A stretch of 64,000 nt of DNA from Cymodocea nodosa. Taxonomy: Eukaryota; Streptophyta; Magnoliopsida; Alismatales; Cymodoceaceae. Shown in pieces: positions 10,632 through 22,098 of this stretch. A program made the translations under genes and the position numbers. The stretch is taken from NCBI GenBank assembly GCA_036874045.1, contig CM072335.1:7398001-7462000 (forward strand), given 5' to 3'. The notes beneath the pieces were generated by a model that ran no database searches, had not been told where the DNA came from, and saw nothing but the letters and a program-made list of their open reading frames with translations. Positions within the stretch are counted from its first letter, which is position 1; each line of letters opens with the position of its first letter.

Positions 10632-12481
10632 TTTGTTTTGCAGGAAAAAACAACATCAAAATGGATTTTGGATAGTGGAGCATCAAGTCACATGACTAGA
10701 CAAAAAAACCTACTAAAAAATTTTACAAATACTAAGAAATGAAGTGTAATATTTGGAAATAAAAGCAAGGATAAAATCATAGATATGGGCAATGTTCAAA
10801 TAACTCCTACTTGTGTTATTTCGAATGTACTATATATAGAAAACCTAGGATTTAATTTGCTAAGTGTTATAAAAATAATTGATAATGGATACTATGTATT
10901 GTTTGAAGATAATGTACGTAAAATTATTGATGAAATTACAAATGAACTTAAGTTTATTGCTAAAAGAAAAGGTTCTCTATGTATTTTATCTTTACCTTCT
11001 GGTGTAGTTGATTTAAATTCATGTTTGTTCGTTGAAACTAATGATGCATATCTTTGGCATAGAAAGATCGAGCATATAAATATAAAACTATTGTATAAAT
11101 TATCTAGAAAAAGTTTAGTGAGATGTTTACCAAAGATTAAATACTCAAAGGATTTCATGTGTGATGCATGTGAGTTAGGTAAACTTCACAAAAACACTTT
11201 TAAATCCAAAAATAATATATCAAGCAAGAGAGTCTTAGAACTTATACATATGGATCTATTTGGACCAACAAGAATTGTGAGTCTTGGTGGTAAATGGTAT
11301 GTATTTGTTTTAGTAGATGACTTCTCTAGATACACTTGGGTATATTTTCTAGCAATTAAGATAGAAGTTTTTGAAAAGTTTAAAATGTTTTGCAATCTTG
11401 TTCAAAATGAACAAAGTATATTTGTTCAAAAACTTAGGAGTGATCATGATACTGAATTTGAAAATGATTAAATGGATAATTATTGTAAAGATCATGACAT
11501 TGATCATAGATATTCTTTTTCTAGAGCACCTTCTTAAAATGGTGTTGTTGAGAGAAAGAATTGATCACTTTAGGAAATGGCCAGAACTATGTTAAATGAA
11601 CATAATTTACCTCAAAATCTTTAGGCTAAAGTAGTGAATATAGCTTATTATATTATTAACAAAAGTCGCTTAAGACCTCTTGTTAATAAAACTCCTTTTG
11701 AAATTATGTATGATAGGGTTCCAAAAATTTCCTATATGAAACCATTTAGCTGTAAGTATTTTATTCTTAACACTAGGGATAAAAGGGATAAATTTCAAGC
11801 CAAAGTAGATGAAGGAATTTTTATAGGTTACTCTACTAGAAGTAAAGCGTATAGAGTTTATAATAAGACTTCTAGAACCATTGAAGAAACCCTTCATGTG
11901 AGCTTCAATGAAAATTCTTTTAGAGAATTAAAATCTAAAGTTGATAATGATGATATGATCAATTTCCCAAAAGAATTAGAGAGTAATAGAGAAATTGAAG
12001 ATTTATCTGAGAAAATCAAAAATATGAACTTAAATGATCAAACTAATGATCAACGTGATGAACTTTCAAATGTTAATGAGAATATTGAGGAAAATTATAG
12101 AAATTGGCATTATTCTTCATCACATCACATCACTCAAGTCATTAGTAATATTAATGAGGGAGTTAAAAGTAGAGCTTAAGTAAATTTAAATAGTATGTGT
12201 ATATTTGTTTCTACGGTGGAACCAAAGAATATAAAAGAAGCATTATTTGATGAAAATTAGATAGTGGCAATGTAAGATGAACTAAATCAATTCATAAGAA
12301 ATGATGTTTGGGAATTAGTTTCTCCACTAGAAAATCAGTCCATAATAGGTACAAAATGGATCTTTAGAAACAAAACTAATGAGACTAGTCAAGTTATAAG
12401 AAATAAAGCAAGATTAGTTGCACAAGGGTATACATAGGAAGAAGGACTTGATTATGATGAAACATTTGCTCCTATGGCTAG
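10632..12481 (+). pseudogene. Sire-A-like copia pol: protease, integrase, RT start
   Basis: Protease begins WILDSGASSHMTRQ at about 10660. The GAG-pre-integrase segment retains LWHRKIEHIN and CDACELGKLH; the integrase core shows HMDLFGPTRI and DDFSRYTWVYFLA. The glutamate motif NGVVERKN is present but flanked by stops on both sides (near 11535 and 11563), and the aspartate-adjacent helix is broken by a stop at 11469. The C-terminal integrase motif DEGIFIGYSTRSKAYRVYN is at about 11805. The first RT block (KWIFRNKTNETSQVIRNKA) is at 12355-12410, then the frame stops at GAAACATTTGCTCCTATGG where a Gyp-1 LTR begins. The rest of RT is absent. Confidence 0.87.
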
Positions 12482-14572
12482 TGTTCAAGTTGTTTGTAGT
12501 TAAATTAGAAAACCTATTTTGTTCAATCAGATCTTGTCTACTATATATATTAATAAATTCTTTTAAGGTAATAAACAACTTTTAACACAAATTAGATATT
12601 AAATCCAATTTGTGTTTTTAATTGCAAGTGCATATAGTATATTATATTTATGTGCAAGTACAGGTCGATTCCATAGAGATTGAGTAAGAATTGTGTACTA
12701 TTTTAATTTTTATGCTAGAGTTTATATATGTTCAATTAATCACTTTGTTGAGTTACTATTAACTCAGCAGACCTAGTTCATGGAGTTACAGCTAACTCAA
12801 TGAACTAACCTCATGGACTTCAGTTAACTCCACAAACCTACCTTTCTAGTTAAATACTGCTATTCATAGAGAAATTCGATCATCCATTGGGTGGTTTCAT
12901 AGAATGTAAATAACATTAATTAAGTTTTTTAATGCTAGTTAATCTCAAATTTGTCATTAATCAATAGTAACATTTAGATATTTCAAATAGTAACCATTAA
13001 GATTTCTTAGTATTCTAGACAAATCAATTTCAGTAAACAATAAAACTATTTTCTATTTTCTAAATCAAACAAACATAAAACATTCACAATATTGACAATG
13101 ACAACATTAATCACGATACAAAACAAATAATACAACACTTTAATACTAAATGTGAACATAGATAACTAGTTGTTTTTGGTATTTTTGTTTTGATGTGTTC
13201 CTGAAGATGAGCAAAAGGTGAAATGCAAAAATCTCTATCAATAGTAAAAACTTCTATCACAACATGCGATGTGATTACACCACTGAAAACTTAATCACTT
13301 ACAATCTTGCCTCCTCTCCCTATAGAATCGGGAACCAAGACTTGTAAATTGATCTCATCTTCAGTATTTTGGCATCAACTCGAAACCAAGGCTAGAAGCT
13401 TTACGATCTCCTAAGATATGAGTTAGTGCTTGGTGAAAATGACTTCCCTTCCTGTGACGCGATCACTCCTTATAGTGGTTGTTAGTCATCGTGTTTGACT
13501 CATAATCGACCCAACATCTAGAAAGTATCCACATAGACCTCCAATGGTTGGTGATTTGGTGTGTTGTGGAGCTTCATGAAACTTTCGACGCTTCCTACAG
13601 TTAGCACGATCCTCCACCCACACACTACATAGTTTTTCTCCTCTTTTTTTATATTTCTTTTAGTAGTAACTACTTCTACTTAAATGATCGATTGGATTTC
13701 CTTCATTCATATCAATGATGGTGATTTCTTCTTCATTCCATGAGTTAATTCCTGCGTGATACATGCAAATGTGGTTTTCTTGTGAATTTCTTATTTCTGC
13801 AACTGCTATAGTGGCATGTTAGAAAATAAATGGTCCATGGAGTTAGTGTAACTCAATGAACTTACTTCATTGACTTAACTATAAAACACATGCAATAAGG
13901 AAATAACTTATAAGCTTATAATACTAACACAATGCGTTACCTTAGTGTATATTTAAGTAACTCAACGTGTATAGTTATGCTAACTTAACGAGTTAAACAT
14001 ATGCAGCTCACGTGACATAATAAAACATTTAATTTCAACACATGCATAATTCTAACTTAATGAGTTTAGATATTTCGGATAGTTACAACTATAAGTATCT
14101 AAAACTTATATGTATTTTGGACAGTTAGCACCTAACCTTTTGAAAGATAACTTAAGTGAAGTTTCTAGATCGTGACATGTGTCATTAGTTAGTTTTATGA
14201 TAAAAATGTATTTTGGATACTTGCAAACCTAACTATTCGATGTTCAAACACATTTTGGATAGTTAGCATTTAACTTACCAAAAATCTACTTAAGTCACAT
14301 ATTAAGGTTACAACACGTGTACTCTAGGAAATAATAAAGTATTCTTTAAGTGTTTAAAACATAACTGTCTAGTGTTACAAAGCCTGTAACTCACTGATAG
14401 TGCAAAAATGTACTTAATTAACACTAATTCCTTAAAATTATGCAGATTCTTTCATTAAAGCATATAATAGTGCAAGTATAATATAACGGCTTAATTCTCA
14501 TATTATAAGCTAAATATTATGCAATTAACCATTATCTAACCATTAATATTATGCACTTTTTCATTTTAAACA
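12482..14572 (-). mobile_element. Gyp-1 LTR copy 2 (probable 3' LTR), 2,091 bp
   Basis: In sense it starts TGTTTAAAATG and ends CTTGAACA. A G-rich purine stretch (GTATGGGGGAAG) lies immediately upstream in sense, as expected for a polypurine tract before a 3' LTR. It is inserted in the RT of the copia copy to its left; the left flanking pentamer is GCTAG (12477-12481), but the matching right copy is not found because the element's other end is missing. It retains the Sire-A-like U3 block (13932-14014) but has unrelated sequence where copy 1 carries the Cop-B block. Confidence 0.83.
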
Positions 14573-14589
14573 CTTCCCCCATACTTAAC
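14573..14589 (-). other. Gyp-1 polypurine tract
   Basis: In sense the bases before the LTR read AAGTATGGGGGAAG, then TGTTTAAA. This is the expected plus-strand primer site for a gypsy 3' LTR. The Sire-A spacer has a similar sequence (TTTGTAGGGGGAGGA) at 24195 and 37313. Confidence 0.6.
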
Positions 14590-16439
14590 TTTTGCTAGTC
14601 CCTTAGTAAACTACTAAGATCTAACTAGTTGGTCTTGCTAAAGTGCTAGAACTAATTCTTCATTTTGTATCTTCAGAATGTATAGATTAGATTAATGTAA
14701 AGATATTATATATTAATTCAGTAATCTAATTTAGCATTGTTTTCTCCTCTCCAACTTGCAAATATATGTAAAACATATGTAAATTACATACAAAATATAC
14801 TAGCATCATATAGGTGGTAATTATATTATCATTTTTTTTTTTTTTTTCAAACATCTATTATTCTGAATTTTTCAATATGATTTCTAGAATAAATTTCAGC
14901 TACATACAAATCAAAACATAATTCAACTCAATATGATTAAAACAAGAAGAATAATGAATTGTATCTCAAATAAACAACTTCAAAAGTCTAATTCTAGATT
15001 CATACTTCAATAATCATAAATAATAGAGAATATACTCGATTCAAAATATATCTATATATTCACAAAACACTTTTATCTTTTCAGAACAGTATATGCATAT
15101 TTTTACTTTAAAAGTTAGTTTGAAAAGCTTGAATCATATAAGAGCTTTCTAGTGTACCCATATATCGAGCTTTCAATCAACAATCCTAGATCTGATCAGG
15201 ATCTTAGGTTGCTAGATTTAAAGAGTCATTTTTCAAGTCAACAATCTTTACATACATATTTGCTCAAGTACAAAAGGCTCGTGACCAAACAAATCAATAA
15301 ACTCTCAAAGTTTTTCTCTTTTCTTTTTTTCTTTTCAACACAATATATATACGTATTTCATTAATACAGATGCAATAAAATACAAATCTCATATAATCCT
15401 GCTTCTATAATTCACTGAAAACATGAATCCATATCAATAAGCTCATACTTTTTCTATAGTTTAATAAGATTTATATGTAAATCATTCTACAAGTTTAATT
15501 AATCAAATTAAATGTATCCTTGATCATATGCATCTCATTTAATTCAAAAATCAACATTTCAACTCTTTCAAGATTTCAGATCATTTCTTGAGTTTCAGTT
15601 AAGCATTCTGATTTCTTTTTTTTTTTAAATCGTGAAACTGTTAAACTCATAAAATTCAATAAAACATAAGATACTATATCTAAATTTGTATTAATAGTAA
15701 AATTTTGTAGCATCTTATATAAGATTCTAAATATAACACTTAAGTAGTTACAGTTCTCAATAGAAAAAAAATTTCACAGTTTCAATTATCAGATAGTTAT
15801 AGGAATTTTTGGTTAGTTACAACAAATTCATAAAAGATTTTCAATTTCCATAAAAATTTGTAGCACAATCCTAATTCCTCTAATTAACACGGTTACTTAG
15901 ATTTTAATCTAATTACCTCAACCCATACCTACATTTTGCATTATCCTCAATGTAAAAGATTTACAGTAAATATAGAAAATGTTAGCAAGCATAAATAATG
16001 TTTCATTGACTTAGCACCTAACTCAACGAACTTAATTTGTTGAGTTAATGAATAACTCCACAAACTGTGTTTGAATGTAAATTCAGGGTGAGTAATCAAT
16101 TACATACCTTATTCTTTGTATCTCCTTCAATATCTTCTAACTTTTGATTCTGAAAAACTTTTCATTCACAAATAAAAGCAAAATATATAACAAAATAACA
16201 ACTTAACAACAAAACATAAATTGTTAAATTAGTGTCTTGTGTGGAACCTAGGCTCCTATGCCTTTGGTAGCTCAAAAGCAAGCCAATTGTTTTCTCAGAA
16301 TAAATACCAACAAACTGGATTGATATTTTTTTTTTCTTTTCTAAAAATAAATAAAACAGAAACTAAAAGTTGGCTTTTTATTTTTTTTCTAAAAAATAAA
16401 TGCAAAATACACACAACATTAAAAGTACAAAATCATAGT
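14590..16439 (-). other. Non-coding region between F-box pseudogene and Gyp-1 LTR, homologous to the Sire-A pol-ORF3 spacer
   Basis: No ORF is convincing here. On the minus strand about 14860-15700 aligns in order with the Sire-A spacer at 23280-24130, 36370-37220, 48550-49240 and 63480-64000. The clearest match is 15151-15330 (sense CTTTGAGAGTTTATTGAT, then TTTTGTACTTGAG, TTTAAATCTAGCAACCTAAG and GAAAGCTC). A 16-base T run is at 14832-14847 and further T runs at 15618 and 16327. A TAACTCAACGAACTTAA-type motif pair is at 16018-16068. The stretch 15700-16439 probably includes the F-box 3' untranslated region. Confidence 0.7.
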
Positions 16440-17568
16440 TTAGGAACATGATTGAAAAGTAGTGACAAATGGAATAAACATGTCAATCCAAGCAAAATCT
16501 TTAGGCATCATTTTTCTTGTTATTAATTCTATTTTAATGCAGTTTGCTTCCCTTTTTAACTTGTAAACTTGCAATATGTTATCAATGCTAAATACAAGTG
16601 TATTACCATTAATGAATTGAAATGTAGAAAGGGATTCTCTTCTATTCCAAGATAATGTAGTTATTTTTATTGCTACATATATTTCAATATATTCCTCTTC
16701 CCACTTCCATTCATTTAGGTCTTTCATAATCCATATTTGAAATTTCATTAATTCATCCCACCATCTTACTAAACATAAAGTAGGATTATCATATTCATTA
16801 AACCACACTCCTAATTGAATTTTATCATGTTCTATAGATGGTGGTTCAGCTATGTCATTAGGTATAGGAAATATTTCTATAAATTCATCATCATAACTAT
16901 CTATGCTTACTATGTATAAATCAGATCTAAATGCAACTAATATATCTACGACTAGGTATATATATCCATCAAGTATGACATGTATGTTGTTAACTAATGC
17001 TTTCTCTCCTAGATATATCATAGTATTTTCATTCCAAGATCTATTCAAAAAATTATACATACTTAAACATAGATCCTCATCCCAATTTCCAATTGATCTC
17101 CAATAATACAATTTTTCAAGAATGGTCGAATTTTTATTAGAAAATGTTAAAATCGACCCACAATTTTCAGTTGGTACTTCAAATCTATTAGGCCTTCCTA
17201 TATTCCATTCTTCTCTAGTGATAGGATTTCTAATCAAAATATCAAGTAATAGAATAGCATACCTTGGTTTGGTTCTGTAAATAATCAATCCTTCATCTAT
17301 CTCCACAATATGATCAAATCCTTCTACTGTATTTGGTAGAATCCCAACATTTTCTTCCATATTCAGATATTCATAATTGATTAAATGACTTCCATAAAAA
17401 TCCATCTCTAATATTAGTCATCTTTGCAGCTTGTAATCCATGAAAATATTTTTCTCTAACACATTCTTTAATTTGTCTTGACATACAACACAATCTACAC
17501 AAATCTTTAGTTGATAAGTTACTCAGTACTTCCCTCAATGCATCCAATGGTAATTCCATCAATTCCAT
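16440..17568 (-). pseudogene. F-box protein gene with one frameshift
   Basis: Plant F-box proteins are substrate receptors of SCF ubiquitin ligases, binding SKP1/ASK through the N-terminal F-box. The start is the ATG complementary to 17566-17568 (MELMELPLDALREVLSNLST). An F-box covers about residues 4-45 (LPLDALREVL, LSTKDLCRLCCMSRQIKECV). That frame stops at 17371. A second frame, open from 17405 to 16440 for 321 residues, continues with a Trp-rich, beta-type C-terminal region (WIMKDLNEWKWEEEYIEI near 16700) resembling the F-box-associated domain. The two overlap in different frames around a run of five T at about 17395, so a one-base indel, or an assembly error there, is the simplest explanation. 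Apart from this it is intact, far better kept than the copia genes around it. It lies upstream of, and in the same sense as, a Gyp-1 LTR. The specific substrate is unknown. Confidence 0.75.
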
Positions 17569-17685
17569 CTATTGTGATTCTGTAATATAAACAAAATTTA
17601 AATAGAGATAAAATTAACATAGTTACTTACATACCTCTATGGAGTTAGGCCATAACTCAACAGATTAAGTTTGTTGAGATAAATC
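17569..17685 (-). other. F-box upstream sequence, possible 5' UTR intron end
   Basis: Just upstream of the F-box ATG the minus strand reads TTTTGTTTATATTACAG followed by AATCACAATAG and ATG, a good plant 3' splice site pattern. Further up is a CTCAACAAACTTAATCTG / GTTGAGTTA motif pair like those in the LTRs. The sequence ends abruptly at a copia gag fragment at 17686, so any promoter or first exon is lost. Confidence 0.45.
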
Positions 17686-17903
17686 AGGTTGGTCTTGGTT
17701 ATACTACATCTGAACATAAACAGAATGTTTATAAGAGCAATAATTCTATAAGTGAGTATGAAGCTAATGATGAATCAATAGTAATTAGAACTAATAAGAA
17801 TGTAAATGATAATATTAAGCTATTTTTAAACAAAAAGAAGAAATATGCTTTTAATGAACTTGGTCCTCAAAGACATTGGGTATCAAGAAACAGCTCTTCG
17901 TAA
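17686..17903 (+). pseudogene. Sire-A-like copia gag, 3' end only
   Basis: Only the last ~70 codons of gag remain, starting abruptly at the sequence corresponding to 35103 in tandem copy A. The C-terminal motif FNELGPQRHWVSRNSSS and the TAA at 17901-17903 are kept, followed by TTTGTTTTGCAG. Everything 5' of this is missing; the F-box-bearing segment abuts it. Confidence 0.8.
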
Positions 17904-19996
17904 TTTGTTTTGCAGGAGGAAACAACATCAAAATGGATTTTAGATAGTAGAGCTTCTAGTCACATGACTAGACAGAAAGTCTACTGAAAAATTTTACAAA
18001 TACCAAGAAAGGAAGTGTAATATTTGGAAACAAAAGCAAGGATAAAATCATAGGTATGGGCAATGTTCAAATAACTCCTACTTGTGTTGGGCAATGTTCA
18101 AATAACTCCTACTTGTGTTATTTTGAATGTACTATATGTAGAAAACCTAAGATTTAATTTGTTGAGTGTTATAAAACTAATTGATAATGGATACTATACA
18201 CTGCTTGAAGATAATATATGCAAAATTATTGATAAAATTACAGATGAACTTAAGTTTATTGCTAAAAGAAAAGGTTATGTATGTATTTTATCTTTACCTT
18301 CTAGTGCAGTTGATTTAAATTCATGCTTACTAGCTAAAACTAGTGATGCATATCTTTGGCATAGAAGGATTAGGCATATAAATTTGAAACTATTGCATAA
18401 ATTGTCTAGAAAAAATTTAGTGAGAGGTTTACCAAAGATTAAATACTCAAAGGATTTCATATGTGATGCATGTGAGTTAAGTAAACTTCATAAAAACTCT
18501 TTTAAATCCAAAACTGATATATCAAGTAAGAGAGTCTTAGAACTTATACATATGGATTTATTTAAACCAATAAGAATCATGAATCTTGGTGGTAAACGGT
18601 ATGTGTTTGTTTTAGTAGATGACTTCTCTAGATACACTTGGGTCTATTTTCTAGCAAATAAGATAGAAGTTTCTGAAACATTTAAAATATATTGCAATCT
18701 TGTTCAAAATGAACAAAGTGTATCTGTTTAAAAACTTAGGAGTGATCATCGTATTGAATTTGAAAATGATCGAATGGATAATTACTGTAAAGATCATGGC
18801 ATTGATCACAAATATTGTTTTCCAAGAGCACCTTCTCAAAATGGTGTTGTTGAGCGAAAGAATCGATCACTTCAGGAAATGGCTAGAACTATGTTAAATG
18901 AACATAATTTACCTCAAAATCTTTGGATTGAAGTAGTGAATACAACTTGTTATATTATTAATAGAAGTCACCTAAGATCTCTTGTTAATAAAACTCCTTT
19001 TGAAATTATGTTTAATAGGGTTCCAAAAATTTCCTATATAAAACCATTTGGCTGTAATTGTTTTATCCTTAACACTAAGGATAAAAGGGATAAATTTTAA
19101 GCCAAAGCAGATGAAGGAAGTTTTGTAGGTTATTCAACTAGAAGTAAAGCCTATAAAGTTTATAATAAGACTTCTAGAACCATTGAAGAAACCCTTCATG
19201 TAAGCTTCAATGAAAATTCTTTTAGAAAATCTCAATCTAAAGCTGATAATGATGATATGATCAATTTCCCAAAAGAATTAGAGATCAATAGAGACATTGA
19301 AAATTTATCTAAGAAAATTAAATATATGAACTTAAATGATCAAACTAATAATCAAAGTGATGTATCTTCAGATGTTGGTGAGAATATTGAGGAGAATCAT
19401 AGAAATTGGCATTATTCTTCATCACATCCCATCACTCAAGTCATTGGTAATAATAATGAGGGAGTTAAAACTAGAGCTTTGGTAAATTTAAATAGTATGT
19501 GTATGTTTATTTCTATGGTGGAACCAAAGAATATAGAAGAAGCATTATCTGATGAAAATTAGATAATGGCAATGCAAGATGAACTAAATCAATTCATCAA
19601 AAATGATGTTTGGGAATTAGTCTCTCCACTAGAACATCAGTCCATAATAGATACAAAGTGGATCTTTAGAAACAAAACTAATGAGACTAGTTAAGTTATG
19701 AGAAACAAAGCTAGATTAGTTGCACAAGGGTATACACAAGAAGAAGGACTTGAATATGATGAAACATTTGCTCATGTGGCTAAGTTAGAAAGTATTAGAA
19801 TATTACTGGCCTATGCTTGCTATATAGATTTTAAACTATATCAAATCAATGTAAAGAGTGCATTTCTAAATGGTTTAATTAATGAAGAAGTTTATGTGAA
19901 ACAACCACTTGGATTTGAAGATATTAAAAATCCTGACTGTGTATAAATTGAAGAAAACCTTATATGGTTTGAAGCAAGCACCGAGATCATGGTATG
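17904..19996 (+). pseudogene. Sire-A-like copia pol, first part: protease, integrase, RT N-terminal half
   Basis: Protease has lost the catalytic glycine: the motif reads WILDSRASSHMTR instead of DSGAS. A 31-base direct duplication at 18058-18119 shifts the frame in the GAG-pre-integrase leader. Integrase shows LWHRRIRHIN, CDACELSK, HMDLFKP (GP changed to KP), DDFSRYTWVYFLA, then a stop at 18730, and NGVVERKNRSLQEM. RT shows NQFIKNDVWELVS, the KWIFRNKTNET block, ARLVAQGYTQEEG and NVKSAFLNGLI (first catalytic Asp changed to Asn: DVKSAF to NVKSAF). Stops are near 19098, 19560 and 19693. At 19996 the RT is interrupted by a Gyp-1 solo LTR and resumes at 22099. Confidence 0.88.
18058..18119 (+). 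repeat. 31-bp direct tandem duplication
   Basis: The 31-base unit beginning GGGCAATGTTCAAATAACTC occurs twice back to back (18058-18088 and 18089-18119) with no mismatch. Other copies (10791, 45891) have one unit. Since 31 is not a multiple of three, it shifts the frame. Confidence 0.95.
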
Positions 19997-22098
19997 TGTT
20001 TAGAATGAAAAAGTACATATTATTAACGGTTAAATGATGGTTAATTGCATAATATTTAGCTTATCATATGAGAATTAAGTCATTATGTCATAATTGCACT
20101 GTTATATGCTTTAATTAAAGAATCTGCTTAATTTCGGTGAATTAATGTTAATTTAGTACATTTTTGAACTTTCGGTAAGTTGCAGGCTATGAAATTCTTA
20201 AGTATCCAAAATTTCTGATATTTCAGATAGTTATGTTTAACATACCGAACATGTATCGAATAGTTATGTTTTAAACTGCTGAATAGTTATGTTTTAAAAG
20301 AATAGTTTATTATTTCTTGAAGTACACATGTCGAAACCATAATGCATGACTTAAGTGAATTTTCGGTGAGTTAGTTGTAACTATCCGAAATGCAGCTAAG
20401 CATCAGAAAGTTAGACCTGTAACTCTCTGAAATGTTTCTTTTATTATTAAACTGCTAATGACACGTGTCGAGATCTGGTAGATTTACTTAAGTTATATAT
20501 CGGTGAGTTATCTATAAGTATCCAAAATGCATCTGGGCATCGGATAATTAAGTTTATAAGTATCCGAAAATGCACCTGAGCATCAGATAGTTAAATTTAT
20601 GCATGTGTTTTATAGTTAAATCAACGAGGTAAGTCTGTTGAGTTATTAGTAACTCCACGGACTATTTATTTTCTAATATGCCACTGTAGCAGTTGCAGAA
20701 ACAGGATAGTTGGAAGGAAAAACCACGATTGCATGTATCACATAGGAATTCACTCATTGAAGGGAGAAGAAAGCATCGTCGTTGATATGAATGAAGAAAA
20801 TCCGACCGACCATTCAAGCAGAAGCAGTTACCACTCAAGAAATATAAAAGAAAAGAAGAAAAAGAAGTAAAGTGTGTGTGATTGATGGGTATGGCCAGTG
20901 TGTACAGAGGAGGAGCATCGAGCTTTCTATAGATAGTGTCGGTAATTCTCTAAAGTACCACACCAACCATTGTCATCACCACCACATTATCACCACCACG
21001 TTATCACCACCTTATCACCAACCATCGAAGGTCTGTGAGGATACTTTTCTGATGTCGGGTCAATTCCGAGTCAAACACAGTGTCTGACAACCATTGTGAG
21101 GAGTGATCGCGTCGTGGAAAGGGAAGCCATTTTCACCAAGTGCCGACTCATATTTCAGGAGATCGTAAAGCTTCTAGCCTTGGTTTCAGGTTGATGCCTG
21201 TATGCTGAAGAGGAGATCATCTTGCAATTCTGGACTTGCGATTCTATAGGGAGAGGAGACAGAGTTGTAAGTGGTTTAATTTTCAGTGGCGTAATCACGT
21301 CGCATGTAGTGATGAAAGTATTTACTGTCGATTGAGATTACTTTACATTTCACCTTTTGCCCATTTCCATGTTCATATTAAAACAAAAATACCAAAAACA
21401 ACTTATTTGTGTTTGTATTTTGTATTTGAGTGTTGTATTGTGATTAATGTTATCTTCATCCGTGTTGTGATTGTTTTATGTTTGTTTTAGTTTTACAGTT
21501 TACTTAAATTGGTTCGTTCAAAAGACTTAAAGATTTTAATGGTTACTATTTGAATTATCTGAATGTTAGTATTGACTAATGATAAATCTAGTGTTTACTA
21601 ACATTAAAGAGCTTAATTGATGTTATTTACAATCTATGGGACTGCCCAATGGTTGGTCAAATTCCTCTGTAAATAGCAGTATTAAAAAGAAAATGCAGGC
21701 TCATGGAGTTAACTTAAGTTCACGAGGTTAGTCCGTTGAGTTAGCCATAACTAAACGAACTTTGTCTGTTGAGATAATTGTAATTCAACGGAGAGCTTAT
21801 TGAATATATAAATTTGATTGTTAAAAAATGGAACAATTCTCAAATCTTAAGCAATTCCCTGTGGGATTGACCTGTACTTGCACACTAATACAATAGACAC
21901 TGTGCACTTGCAGTTAAAATACAAATTAGAATAAATATCTAACTTGTATTAAAGGTTGTTTGTTTTCTTCTAAAAAAAGAATAGGAATAAAGATAAATTA
22001 ACTAAGGAAAGGTAGAAGTTAACAAATCCAAGTTTTTCTAGTGCGTTGTTGGAGATCCAAAACAAGTTTTCTGGTGTCGTGCTGGCCAAACACAAACA
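19997..22098 (+). mobile_element. Gyp-1 solo LTR (copy 3), 2,102 bp
   Basis: It begins TGTTTAGAATG and ends CCAAACACAAACA, with short inverted ends (TGTTT/AAACA). It is flanked by a perfect 5-bp duplication GTATG (19992-19996 and 22099-22103), and the copia RT reads across if one copy is removed. No gag, pol or primer-site pair lies inside, so it is a solo LTR left by LTR-LTR recombination. A TATA-like AATATAAAAG is at 20841, and the CTGTGGGATTGACCTGTAC block near 21852 marks the LTR 3' region. The short ORFs at 20872 and 21236 are not conserved in the other copies. Confidence 0.9.

Noticed and set aside
12482-17685. A complete gypsy element containing the F-box gene
   Set aside because: Only one LTR and a polypurine-like tract are seen; there is no gag-pol, no second LTR and no matching target duplication, so capture is offered as a finding and not annotated as fact.
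20872-21490. Short open frames in the Gyp-1 solo LTR, including a His-rich one
   Set aside because: Not conserved in the other Gyp-1 LTRs, no known domain, and they lie wholly in non-coding LTR sequence.
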